13,986 nt of DNA from assembly GCA_013416795.1 (NCBI GenBank), contig RQSC01000482.1, positions 64,785 through 78,770 on the forward strand. Reading direction: 5' to 3'. Source of the DNA: Prasinococcaceae sp. CCMP 1430 (taxonomy: Eukaryota; Prasinodermophyta; Palmophyllophyceae; Prasinococcales; Prasinococcaceae). Of the stretch, positions 1 to 9,700 are shown one piece after another; positions within the stretch are counted from its first letter, which is position 1, and every line of letters starts with the position of its first letter. A model generated the notes under the pieces. The model saw only the letters and a program-made list of their open reading frames with translations. It searched no databases and was not told the DNA's origin. A program made the translations under genes and the position numbers.

Positions 1-375
1 CCCCTTCCCCCTTTCCCTCTGTCGCCGCCGCCGCCGCTGCCCGCGTGCGCGCGCCCTCGGAGCGGCGGGCGGGCCCCGCTTCGACGGTGGGCGTGCGCGG
101 AGTGCGGAGCGAGCCGCGGCGAGCGGGTGGCGTGCGGCAGAGGGAAGGGCAGGCGGATGGATGGGGGATGGGGTGCGGGTCGAGCGCGCGCGCGCTGTGG
201 CGGCAACCGCAAGCGAGCCATCGAGGAACACGGCGGCCCGGGGGGAACCACCAACTTCTGATCCATAAACCCTATACCCTAACAATCTCCCGCGTTCTGT
301 TCATGCAGGGTGTAACCTTTATGGCCCTGACGATGCGCGCGCTGCCCAGGTCGAAACGCATGCGCGCGGGGACGG
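1..375. other. Upstream region of the Twinkle gene
   Basis: No gene is supported here. The stretch is very GC-rich, with a short GCC-triplet run near 25-40. An AT-richer patch at 255-325 carries a telomere-like 'taaaccctataccctaac' (266-283). An ATG at 321 lies in a different frame from the helicase ATG at 376 and opens a reading frame that overlaps the gene. Its first residues are Met, Ala, Ser and Arg-rich, so it is either a regulatory upstream ORF or a targeting-peptide exon left out of frame by splicing or sequence error. Confidence 0.4.
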
Positions 376-2442
376 ATGGCAGGCGGCGGCCGCGGCGGTG
401 GTGGCGGCAGCGGCGCGAGTGCGGGCGGAGGCGGCGCGGTCGACATTGTCGCGCAGCTCGCCCGACGCGGCGTGCAGCTGTCCCCGTCGCACCGCACGGG
501 CGAGTGGACGCGTGCGGTGTGCCCCGCGTGCGAGGGCGGCTCGACGGGAGAGCGCTCCCTCGCGGTCTACGTCGACGACGGCGGCGCGCACTACCACTGC
601 TTCCGCGCGAGCTGCGGGCACAAGGGCACCATCGGCGCGCCCTCGGCGTCGGGCGAAAGGAGTGGGAGCGACGGCGGGGCACAGTCGAGCGGCACTGAGG
701 TCGATGTGGACGCTGCCGAGCGGCGGCGCGCCGAGGCTGCGCGGCCGCAACCGTCCCTCCTGCCCCTCAACGAGAAGGCGCTCGCGTTCTTCGCGTCGCG
801 ACACATCTCGGAGGCGACGCTTCGCGAGGCGGGCGTGGCGATGGAGCGCGTGTACTCGCCGCCGGCGGGCGAGCACGTGAGGGCCATAGCCTTTCCGTAC
901 TACTACGACGGCGAGATCGTCAATATCAAGTACCGCGGTCCTCAGAAGACCTTTTGGCAAGTCAAGGGCGCGCTCAAGGTTCTCTACGGCATGGAGGGCG
1001 TCAATCCCGAGGACGACTCGGAGCCCTTGGTCATCGTGGAGGGCGAGATGGACCGACTGGCGCTCATCGAGGCGGGCGTGCGCGGCGCGGTGAGCGTGCC
1101 CGACGGCGCGCCGCCGAAAGCGAAGGGAGGCGCGCTGCCGCCGCGCGAGCGCGACACCAAGTACGAGTACCTTTGGAATTGCCGGCAGGTGCTCGACACG
1201 CGCAAGCGCATCGTGCTGGCGACGGACGCGGACGGCCCGGGGCGCGCGCTCGCCGAGGAGCTCGAACGGCGCGTGGGGCGCGAGCGATGCTCACGCGTGC
1301 GCTGGCCGGAGGGGTGCAAGGACGCGAATGACGTGCTGGTGGCGCACGGGCCCGACGCGCTCCGCTCTCTTATCGACGAGGCGAAGCCCACTCCCATACG
1401 CGGGCTTTTCGATTTCAGCGCATTTTCGGACGAGATTGACGACTACTACAACCTCGAGGTGGGCGAGGAGGAGCGAGGCATTTCGACGGGCTGGAGTGCG
1501 TTGGATGATATATACAAGGTGGTACCCGGTGAGCTCACTGTTATCACAGGCGTGCCCAACTCTGGCAAGAGCGAGTGGCTTGACGCGCTCTGCGTCAATC
1601 TGTGCCTGTCGCAAGGGTGGAGCGTTGCCATGTGCTCAATGGAGAACCGCGTGCCCGACCACGCGCGGAAATTGCTTGAAAAGGCGGTCGGGCGCACGTT
1701 CTTCGAGCCGGCGCGGCCCCGTCCTGGTGGCGGGCCTGGGCGCATGTCGGCCGGGGAGCTTGAGCTCGGAAAGCAATGGCTCAACGAGCACATATACCTG
1801 ATCAGATGTGAGGATGATGTGCTGCCTTCAGTTGATTGGGTGCTGCAGCTCGCGCGCGCAGCGGTGTTCAGGCACGCCGTGCGCGGGCTCGTGATAGACC
1901 CGTACAACGAGCTCAGCCACCAGCGCCCCTCGTCGATGACCGAGACTGAGTACGTGAGCCAGATGCTCACTAAGGTCAAGCGCTTCGCGCAGCACAACAA
2001 AGTGCACGTATGGTTCGTGGCGCACCCGCGACAGATGCACAACTACGCTGGAGAGCCGCCTTCGATGTACGACATCGCTGGCTCGGCACACTTCATCAAC
2101 AAGGCCGACAACGGCCTGGTGGTGCACCGCGTTCCAGACTCCAATGAGGTGCAGATACTCGTGCGCAAAGTGCGCAACAAGAACGCCGGCACGCAGGGCG
2201 AGGCGTCGCTGTACTATTCGCACGCCACAGGCACGTACTCGGACAACCCGGACATGTCCAAATCCATCGATCAGATCCTCGGAGCCGAGGGCAACGTCGG
2301 TGCAGGGGTCGAGGGGCTTGGCGGTGGGCGCAGGCGCGCCAATGGCGGCCGAGTGAACGGGGACGGCAGTGACAGCGGCGGCGGCGGCGGCGCGCCGGAG
2401 CAAGTGCCGCCGCTACCAGCCGAATTCTTGCCACCCTCCTAG
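376..2442 (+). CDS. TWNK: Twinkle-type organellar DNA primase-helicase
   Basis: Probable replicative primase-helicase of mitochondria and/or plastids, of the phage T7 gp4/Twinkle family (688 aa, close to the family's usual length). A zinc-binding site at the N-terminus has C49, C52, C75 and C80. A TOPRIM domain follows, with E222 in IVEGE and the D284/D286 pair in ATDADGPG. The C-terminal half is a RecA/DnaB-like hexameric helicase: Walker A GVPNSGKS at 392-399, Walker B hydrophobics ending at D508 (LVIDP), and a conserved VAHPRQ after it. Animal Twinkle has lost the zinc cysteines; here they remain, as in plant Twinkle, so primase activity is plausible (inference). ATG 376 is the first Met after an in-frame TGA at 328. 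The Gly-rich N-terminus is not an obvious presequence, so an upstream exon may be missing. The Gly-rich tail is low complexity. No intron is needed. Confidence 0.93.
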   Translation: MAGGGRGGGGGSGASAGGGGAVDIVAQLARRGVQLSPSHRTGEWTRAVCPACEGGSTGERSLAVYVDDGGAHYHCFRASCGHKGTIGAPSASGERSGSDGGAQSSGTEVDVDAAERRRAEAARPQPSLLPLNEKALAFFASRHISEATLREAGVAMERVYSPPAGEHVRAIAFPYYYDGEIVNIKYRGPQKTFWQVKGALKVLYGMEGVNPEDDSEPLVIVEGEMDRLALIEAGVRGAVSVPDGAPPKAKGGALPPRERDTKYEYLWNCRQVLDTRKRIVLATDADGPGRALAEELERRVGRERCSRVRWPEGCKDANDVLVAHGPDALRSLIDEAKPTPIRGLFDFSAFSDEIDDYYNLEVGEEERGISTGWSALDDIYKVVPGELTVITGVPNSGKSEWLDALCVNLCLSQGWSVAMCSMENRVPDHARKLLEKAVGRTFFEPARPRPGGGPGRMSAGELELGKQWLNEHIYLIRCEDDVLPSVDWVLQLARAAVFRHAVRGLVIDPYNELSHQRPSSMTETEYVSQMLTKVKRFAQHNKVHVWFVAHPRQMHNYAGEPPSMYDIAGSAHFINKADNGLVVHRVPDSNEVQILVRKVRNKNAGTQGEASLYYSHATGTYSDNPDMSKSIDQILGAEGNVGAGVEGLGGGRRRANGGRVNGDGSDSGGGGGAPEQVPPLPAEFLPPS

Positions 2443-2510
2443 CTAGGAGAAGTACTTGTACAATACACTCTCTTCAATCAGCTTCGCGCGGGCGCGAGGG
2501 CTCGCGCGAT
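2443..2510. other. 68-nt convergent intergenic gap with GC-rich palindrome
   Basis: The helicase stop (2440-2442) and the stop of the minus-strand gene (2511-2513) face each other, so their 3' UTRs must overlap. An inverted repeat at 2492-2507, GCGCGAG-gg-CTCGCGC, sits in the gap. It could form a hairpin, but no canonical poly(A) signal is visible. A role in 3'-end formation is only a possibility. Confidence 0.4.
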
Positions 2511-4295
2511 TCACACAGAGGCGGCCACGATGTCTGCGTACGCCTGCCGCCAGAGCGTTGCTGCTGCAGCGAGCGCCGGTATCGTCGCCGCTGGCTCACC
2601 CTCAGCGTCCGCCGCCTCGGCGGCGCGCGCCAGCTCCGCGCGAATGGCGGGCAGCGCTCCTTTGTGCGCGCGCACCATCTGTTCGAGCTCGCGCTGGGCG
2701 CGCCTCTGGCGCAGCGCGCACTCCGTCACGAGCAGCGCCCCCGCGCAAGGCGCCCCACCAGCGCCCCGCCTTTCCGCGGGCCGAGCTGCTGCCCACTTCT
2801 CCGCCGCCACCTGCGCCCGCGCATGTGCATGCCGTGCATCATCAGCCGTCCGACCGAGTGCGAGCGCTTGCCCGCGCGTCCTGTACCATCGCTTGACGTG
2901 TTCATGAGCCTCTTTGGTAGCTGCAGGCACGCCGTCGCTGTTGGACCCACTTGCCAACATCGCGTTGGCGGCTACGAGCAAGCTGCTGAGCGCCGCAGGC
3001 GGGGGCATGGACGCGGGACGCGGCGGCTCGGGTGGCAGCGCCAGAGCCAGCAGCATTTTCCATCTGTGCGCGCTGAGCTGTGTCTCGGCGTACTGCCGTC
3101 GCTCAAGCTCCGCCTCGGGAGACGATTCGGGCACCGGCGGCCGCGCCGGCGTCGGCGCCGATCCGGGTTGTCTGCCGCCTGGAGCGTGGACGGCCTTCGC
3201 CAGCGTTGGCGATCCCTCAGCAGGCGCAAGCGATCGCACATGCTGCACGGGCGCTTGCGCAGCAGGCTCTTGATCGCGCTCTTCCCGCTCGCCCTCCTCC
3301 ATCGGCTGTTGTTGTTGTTGTTGTTGCTGCTGCTGTTCGTTCAACTGCTGCAGCGGCGGCTGTCGCGGCTGGTGCTGTGATGTGGGCCTCTGCGAGAAAG
3401 CGAGCACGCGCTCGGTGCGCTGGCGCTTGGGGTCGCGCTCGTCGGTGGTTGGTTCCGACGTGGGCGCCATGCCCGGCAGCACCACTGGCACACCGTCCGG
3501 CGCCGCGTTGCCGCTCTTCCCGCCGCTGCCAGTTCCACTTCCGCCGCTGTTGTCTACGCGACCTCGCGCAGTGCTCGTACTGGTCACGCCCGGGATGACG
3601 ATGGAGGGGCACGCCGCCATCGCCGGCGTGCGCTCGCACTGCGAGCTGCTGCGGCCGCGAGCAAACGCGTTCAGCGGCGGTGCGGGCGTATCGCTGATAT
3701 TTGCGCGCCCGCGTCCGCCCACGTAGTCGCCCGAGGCGCCCATCGCTCCGCGCGACGCGAGCAAAGGGCTCATGAGCGTGCGCTCGAGCTCGCGAACATC
3801 GCCGGCGGCCTGCCGCGCATACGCCTCCTGTCCGATGAGCGCGGCCTGCAGCGCGACAAGCTCCTCAAGCGGCATCGCCGCGCCACCATCGGCCGCCGCT
3901 AGAGCCCCGCACCCACGGCCACGAGCGACGCCGAGCGCCTCTCTTGCTCGCCAGCCGAGCGCGGTGGGCGCGCCGCAGCGGTTGCACGGCGCGTGCGAGG
4001 GAAAGCCCTCCTCATCGGCCGCACACTCGCCGAAGTAGGCGACCGCCGCACCGCCGCAGCCACTCACGTCGCACGCTGCCGCTGCGGCACGCCAACCGCA
4101 ATTGCCGCACGCGACGCGCGCGAGAAGCGGCGTGCACGCCGGGGGCTCGCGCAGCGCAGCGGAAGCCTGCGGCGCGGCCGCCGCCGCCGATGCGCATGCG
4201 CCGGCGGCCGCGCCGGTGGCGGCCTTCGGTGCGTCGGCGTCGGCGTCGGCCGTCCCGCGTCCGCCCGCCACCCAGCCGCACCTAGGGCACCTCAT
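2511..4295 (-). CDS. Uncharacterised Cys-rich (zinc-ribbon-like) and Gln-rich protein
   Basis: 594-aa open frame with no family I recognise. The N-terminus starts MRCPRCGW and repeats a similar CGNCGW. Paired cysteines at C3/C6, C63/C66, C75/C80, C91, C104/C107 and C129 suggest one or more zinc ribbons. The middle is Pro, Ala, Gly and Ser-rich and probably disordered, with a Gln-10 run encoded at 3306-3335. The C-terminal 150 or so residues are Ala, Arg and Glu-rich and probably helical. Support for coding: the long open frame and clustered Cys motifs. Against: high GC makes long chance frames common here. ATG 4295 is chosen because the CPRC motif follows at once. It converges with the helicase and diverges from cytochrome b5. 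A nucleic-acid-binding or transcriptional role would fit the architecture but is speculation. Confidence 0.6.
   Translation of the reverse strand: MRCPRCGWVAGGRGTADADADAPKAATGAAAGACASAAAAAPQASAALREPPACTPLLARVACGNCGWRAAAAACDVSGCGGAAVAYFGECAADEEGFPSHAPCNRCGAPTALGWRAREALGVARGRGCGALAAADGGAAMPLEELVALQAALIGQEAYARQAAGDVRELERTLMSPLLASRGAMGASGDYVGGRGRANISDTPAPPLNAFARGRSSSQCERTPAMAACPSIVIPGVTSTSTARGRVDNSGGSGTGSGGKSGNAAPDGVPVVLPGMAPTSEPTTDERDPKRQRTERVLAFSQRPTSQHQPRQPPLQQLNEQQQQQQQQQQPMEEGEREERDQEPAAQAPVQHVRSLAPAEGSPTLAKAVHAPGGRQPGSAPTPARPPVPESSPEAELERRQYAETQLSAHRWKMLLALALPPEPPRPASMPPPAALSSLLVAANAMLASGSNSDGVPAATKEAHEHVKRWYRTRGQALALGRTADDARHAHARAQVAAEKWAAARPAERRGAGGAPCAGALLVTECALRQRRAQRELEQMVRAHKGALPAIRAELARAAEAADAEGEPAATIPALAAAATLWRQAYADIVAASV
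3306..3335 (-). repeat. CAA/CAG microsatellite encoding Gln-10
   Basis: Ten consecutive Gln codons on the minus strand, six CAA flanked by CAG, inside the uncharacterised gene. More Gln and Pro-rich sequence follows. The mixed codons suggest selection for the Gln run rather than pure slippage. Confidence 0.9.
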
Positions 4296-4907
4296 CCGCG
4301 CGCGCGCGCGCGTGACCTTGCGGTTGACTCGATCGCCGCGCCTCCCCCCGGTCCTCCCACCTCCCCCCCACCCCGCCTGCGCTGGGCGCGCACTGTGCCT
4401 CGGCGGATACTGGGCTTTTGAATTGGCGTTCGCGACGATGGTTAAGGGTCATGAATTGAGGTTAATAAGTCAGGGTACAAAAACTTCGAACATCCCGAAC
4501 CTCAACCTGAGCAAAAATGAAAAATCGCACCATCACTCGCGTGCGTGGTAAGGCATGGCGGACGGTGCGGACACACTTTAACCCTAAACAAGGCGCGTAT
4601 GTCGGCCCTGAAAAGTTGCGTGTTGACCTTCGATTCGGCCAAATTCAAACCCTACTGACAGGAGCGCCGTGGCGGCGCCTCCGCCACACACACGTCCTCC
4701 GCCGGTCCAAATTGACTGGGGCCGCGTGCGGTCAGCGCGCGCCGAGCGGTGCGCCACTGCGCGCGGCCGGCGTGCACCCGCCCGCCCGCCGCTCCACCCC
4801 TTCGCTCCTCCCGCATCTCGTCCCACCAGCTCGCCACCGCGCGTGGGGGCGCGCGCACCGCCGCACGCTGGGCGCGCGCGCGCGCGCGCGGCCGATTCGG
4901 ACCAGCC
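4296..4907. promoter_or_regulatory. Shared divergent upstream region
   Basis: 612 nt between the ATGs of the minus-strand Cys-rich gene and cytochrome b5. Each end carries a (CG)n run (about 4298-4312 and about 4870-4892), next to the two start codons. The centre (about 4430-4660) is AT-richer and holds telomere-like words: ttaaggg (4442), ttaaccctaaac (4578-4589) and caaaccctac (4646). Short open frames here show no recognisable protein. No TATA box is obvious. Confidence 0.45.
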
Positions 4908-5658
4908 ATGGCGGATGCTGTGGCGGACGCCAAGGTGTACACCTATGCGGAGGTGGCGGAGCACAACACGCACGAGGACTGTTGGATGGTCATCGAAAAC
5001 AAGGTGATGGACATCACCAAGTTCCTCGACGAGCACCCAGGCGGCGATGAGGTCATGATGAGCGTCGCCGGGCAGGACGGGACCGACGAGTTCGAGGATG
5101 GTGAGTGGGCGCTGATGTGCTTGACGCATGCGCCGATTGCCGGCGTGCGCGTGTGCGCGCCGGCGGCGGTTGCGGTCGCAATGGCGGCGGCAGTCTCCGT
5201 GCTGGGTTGCGCCACTATGAGGCTAGCGCTGCGAGAGGCACGCTGGCGCTGCGCAAGGCGTGTATGCGCGCAGCCGCGTGAAAGCCGGGCGTACGTGCGC
5301 TCTGTTGTTTACCACGGCTGTTCGCGCGCCACGTCGCGACAAGCAGCGAATGATCGCGGGCGCCGCAGCTCGCTGGCCGCTAGCTGCTGCTGTCGAGAGC
5401 CACCGGTGAGGTGTTTCTGGCCATTGAAAACACGCTGACAGGCACGCGCGCACGCGTCACTCAGTGGGCCACTCGTCGTCGGCTCGCAGACAGCTGGATG
5501 ACTTTGTGATCGGTGAGATCTCGGCCGAGGAGAAGCGCCCGGAGAAGGTGAGGAAGACGGCGGGCGGCGACGACGGTGGCTCGGCCATGTCAGTCATAAT
5601 CTCGCTGCTCATCGTCGCCTTGGCTATCTACTTCGCGGTGACGCTCAAGAGCGAGTGA
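4908..5658 (+). CDS. CYB5: Cytochrome b5, tail-anchored, two exons
   Basis: Small haem electron carrier, normally on the ER or outer mitochondrial membrane, supplying electrons to desaturases, hydroxylases and P450s. Exons are 4908-5100 and 5465-5658; joined they give 128 aa, normal for the family. The haem site is clear: H43 in EHPGGDE and H67 in VGHSS, 24 residues apart as expected. Exon 1 ends after GAT G and exon 2 begins TG GGC CAC, so the join restores the family sequence FEDVGH. A hydrophobic segment at about 104-124 followed by KSE is a typical C-terminal anchor. The start ATG sits in GCCATGG, a good Kozak context. Whether it is ER or mitochondrial cannot be told. Confidence 0.95.
5101..5464 (+). 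other. Intron of cytochrome b5
   Basis: 364 nt, donor GTGAGT after GAG GAT G, acceptor ACTCAG. Reading through it breaks the cytochrome fold; removing it restores FEDVGH in frame, which fixes both ends to the base. Confidence 0.93.
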
Positions 5659-6704
5659 GGTCTCGGCCACGCCCCTCACGCGCGCTAGCAGACCACACAC
5701 ACATTATTTCTGCCTGCCTGCTACTGCGCGCGCAGCCCTAGCGTTGCCTTGGACCTGTAATATGCATCCCCCTTTGCTGCTGCCTCGCCCGACCGAGGCT
5801 AGGCTCTCCGCAACCGCGGCGGGGACGCCTGCTCTTGTGGCTTTCGTCCCGCGCTCGGTGTGCACACTGCCACGCACGCTCTCGCCGGCCTCCTCTGAGG
5901 CGAGCACGCGGCATCGGCAAACAGCGACACACGCGCCTCATATGGGCGTTGCCGGCCGAGCGCTTGGCTGGCGCCCTGCAGGGCTGCTCGCGTGGCGGGT
6001 GCGGCGCGCCCTCCGCCTCGAGCTGGAGGCGCTCAGCCTCGGAGCTGCAGATGCGTTAACGCGAGATCGACACGTCAAACCCTGCTGGCCCAGCGAATTC
6101 GAATTCGTTCGTGGGGTTGTACCATCAGGGGGGGTACACTGTACATCTTGCCACACTGGTGATTTGAGGTGAGTATCAGTGGACTAGTATGTGTAGATGG
6201 GCGAGGGGGGCCCGCAACGCCCCTCGGCGGCGGCTGGATCGCAGCGAGCTGGATGTAGTCGCCGCCCCAAAAGTGACACACGTCACATTTTGACCCGGAC
6301 ACTACTGTACGTAGACCCCAAACATGCCGCGTCCATTGTCGAGCTCGGGTTGGTGCAAAGTTCTTGCACCGCACACGTCCACGCGTACCGCGATCATGGT
6401 ACCGTCGTATCACCCGATACACTGATACCATGGGCGCTCGTCGAGCTCCCGGTCGCCTTTTTTGGAGCCCTTTTTGGGCCAGCGGGGCGCCGAGGGGTTC
6501 TTACGCCGGGGAGTGCGCTCCGGGCCTGCGCGCGCCTCGGGGAACTTTGCGGGAAAACGGCCCTCGAAATGTGCGCGGTGTGTATGCGAACGAACCTCGT
6601 ATCGCGGGACGGCCGGACGCCCCGCCCCGCGCGGGCGCGCCCGGGCGCGGCGAGCCCCGCGGCGGGCAGCGCGCGCTTCGGGACGCGCGCAAGCGGCGCG
6701 CGCC
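5659..6704. other. About 1 kb between cytochrome b5 and the antiporter, no convincing gene
   Basis: Holds the cytochrome 3' UTR (a tgtaa at 5756-5760 could be an algal-type poly(A) signal, weak) and the antiporter upstream region. Other items: a 14-nt palindrome CGAATTCGAATTCG (6094-6107), a gtcaaaccctg word (6075-6085), gtacactgtac (6135-6145), a strong-looking splice donor GAG|GTGAGT at 6169, gtgacacacgtcac (6273-6286) and a two-tier inverted repeat (6395-6432). Open frames here have shadow-like composition and no known motifs. A 5' UTR intron starting at 6169 is possible but no unique acceptor stands out. Confidence 0.4.
6395..6432. repeat. Two-tier imperfect inverted repeat
   Basis: Outer arms CATGGTA (6395-6401) and TACCATG (6426-6432); inner arms GTATC (6407-6411) and GATAC (6416-6420). 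They are separated by 5-nt unpaired stretches on each side and a 4-nt loop. It could extrude as a cruciform, or form a hairpin if transcribed. It lies 273 nt upstream of the antiporter ATG. Function unknown. Confidence 0.6.
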
Positions 6705-9700
6705 ATGGGCGCTGGCGGCAACGGGGACGGCGGTGGCGAGAGCGGGAAGGATGTGGCGCGCGTTGGGACGAATTGGTCTCCGCCGCACCACGGCCATGCA
6801 CGCCGCGAAGACTGGGCAAGCGACGACACCGACGGCCAGAAAGGCCCCGAGAAGATACGCGCGCTCGGCGCTACGCAGGCGCCGGGCAGCAGAAACGGCA
6901 ACGGCGGCGGCGGCGACGACGCGGCCGGTGCGACGTCCTACCAGCGAATCCGGAGCGTCGAGCGCAAGGTCCCCGCCGACACGCCGTCGCGAGGCGTGGC
7001 GCCTGCGGCTGCCGTGGACGGCGCCCACGCCCACGACGATGACCACAACCACGCTGTGCACCTCCCCGGCGAGGCCAACCTGCGCAAGGAGCGAGCACTC
7101 AGGATGGTGCGCGCGCGCCCTGCATCAGCGCGCATGCCGCCGCACCCAAAAATACATTGACCCGGAGCACGCCGGGCGCGCGCGCGCGCTCGTTCGGGGA
7201 ACTGAAGCGCCCTTTCTGAATCATTGACCTGGGAACGAAACATCTGACCCTAAACCTCAAACCTCAACACTCAACGCTCAAACACTCAAACACTACCCCC
7301 CCCCCCCAGGCGAGCGTGACCATCCTCGCCGCGCTGGGCTTCGGTCTCTTGGTGCTGGTCGACAAAGACGCTTTCCTCCCGGACTCGCCGGCGTTTGCCA
7401 CGCTCGTCGTATGGGCCACAGCGCACGCGGCGGGCTCGCTCGTCGGCGCGTGCGGGCTGCCGCCGCTTCTCGGTATGCTCATGTCTGGCATCGCACTCAA
7501 AAACATCGGCGGCGTGGTCGACGGCTTGACGGAGGGCTGGAGCGCGGCCATACGCGCGATGGGGCTGAGCGTGATCCTGATGCGCTCCGGGCTGGAGCTC
7601 GACTTCGCGGCCTTCAAGCGCGTTGGTCCCGCGGCCGCGCGGCTGACGGCCATGCCGGGCATCACCGAGGCAGTGTCAATCGGGCTGTTCTCCATGCTGC
7701 TCTTCAACATGACGGGGAAGGCCATCTGGCTTGGCCTCACGATGGGCTTCATTTTGGCGGCTGTCTCCCCCGCTGTGGTGGTGATTGGCATGTTCGAGCT
7801 CCAGCGCAAGGGCTACGGCGTGGCCAAGGGCATTCCGTCGCTAGTGGTAGCGGCTGCGAGCTTCGACGACGTGCTGGCCATCTCGGGCTTCAGCATCTGC
7901 ATGGGCCTCGCGGTTCCGCACGGCTCGCTGGCGTGGACCATCGCGCACGGCCCGCTCAACCTGGTGTTTGGGATGCTGGGTGGCCTGCTGGGCGGCGCGC
8001 TGCTGTCGGTGACGACGTTGTGGAACTCGCGATGGAAGCGTAGCGCGTCGACCTTTGTGGTGGGGATGATTATCATGTTCATGGGCAAGAAGTACCACTT
8101 CACAGGCGCAGGGGCGATGGGCTCGCTCATCACGGGAATCTTCGCGGCCATGGGCTGGCAGAATGGCTGGGGCGAGAAAAGGGGCCTGTCGAATGGCCCC
8201 ATGGAGGTCTACAGCCACGACGTGGAGCATGACCTGGCAGTCTTCTGGAAGGTGGTTGCGCAGCCGCTGCTCTTTGGCGTGATTGGCGCCGCGATCGACT
8301 TCGACACGCTCAACGCCAACACCCTGCCGCGAGCAGTAGGCATCGTGCTCATCGGGCTGTGTGGGCGCTTGCCCGCCGCGTATGCCGCCGTGGGGCGCGC
8401 GGGGCTCAATCACATCGAGAGATTGTACATTGCGCTGTCGTGGGTGCCGAAAGCCACCGTGCAGGCAGCGCTCGGCAGCGTGCCCTTGGACATCGTGCGC
8501 GAGTACATGTACCCCGACGGCGGCAGTTCGTGCACGGAACACGAAGATGCGGCCGATTCGGCCGAGTGCGACCAGTACGAGCGCTGGGGAAACGAGATTC
8601 TCACCACGGCCGTGCTCTCGATCATCATGACGGCGCCCGTGGGTCTCCTGCTTATCAACGGACTGGGGCCGCGCTGGCTGGAGCGCGAAGAGACCCACAG
8701 CGAGAGCGCCTCACTCAAGGGCTCATGCGACAACCTCGAGACGCTTGACCAGCATCAGGGGGCGGGCCGCAAAGACAGGACGGGAAACGGCGGCTTCCCC
8801 AGTGCGGGCGGTGGCGCCAATGTCGAAATGGGCGAGATCTGCGTCGAAATCAGCGACGGCAATGACCGGATCGAGAGGGCACCCGGCGAGGACGAGTCGA
8901 TGCGGGGCTTCGCGCCACTCACACGATCGGTCATGCGACGCGTGCCGCGGCGCCACCGCCGGTCGTCCATCAAGGCCATCCAGTTGGCACGCCAGCTGCA
9001 GCGCGAGCAGCACCAGCACGGACACACGGTACACGCAGGGCAGATGGCCAGGGCGTTCAATCGCAGCAAGAGCAGCGGGGATGAAAGCGACGATGGCGAG
9101 GGGGGAGGCAGGACAGGGCTGGGTGGGCGGCGCGGTGGCGGGGGCGGCAGGCGGCGGTCGAGCCTCACGCCGCTCATGCGCGACATGACGACGCAGCTGA
9201 GTGAGCTGCAGATGATTGCAGCTTTCATGGAGCTGCAGCCGGGCGTGCCTGACTCGCAGGTCGAGCGAATGAAGTCGAACATCGAAGACATCAAGCAGAA
9301 CCTGCGCACAATGTCGCAGCGCCCCACCGTGCACGACGAGATGAGCACGCGGCAGTTCTTCAAGCTCGCACACCCCGTGGGCGGCATGCCGCGCCGACGC
9401 GCGGGCGACGGCGCCCGCATGCGCGTCTCGCTGACAATGCACGCTGGCAGCGATGCGGAGCGCTCAGACGCCACGGAGAATGTCAACACTACGCGGCTGC
9501 GTCGCGCCTCGAGCAGTGGCGGAGATAGGGCAGCCGCGGCAGCGCGTATGAGGCAATCGATTGACGTGGACCCGCGCCTATCTACTAGCTCGGCAATCTC
9601 GGAGTTGTCCGACGAAATGCAGACCGAGTCGGACCACGAAGGGTCGGGGCGCTTCAGCCGAGCGGGCGGCTGGCGGCCGCTGGCGCGTAGCGGGCGCAGC

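Noticed and set aside
45-698. Plus-strand 217-codon frame at the left edge
   Set aside because: Arg-rich, GC-driven composition and overlaps the well-supported helicase in another frame; only its internal ATG at 321 was kept as a remark.
5744-6172. 142-codon plus-strand frame after cytochrome b5
   Set aside because: No recognisable domain and composition like other chance frames in GC-rich DNA.
6197-7227. Two long plus-strand frames overlapping antiporter exon 1
   Set aside because: Shadows of the 6705 frame; only the 6705 frame has a Kozak-like ATG and a donor that joins exon 2 in phase.
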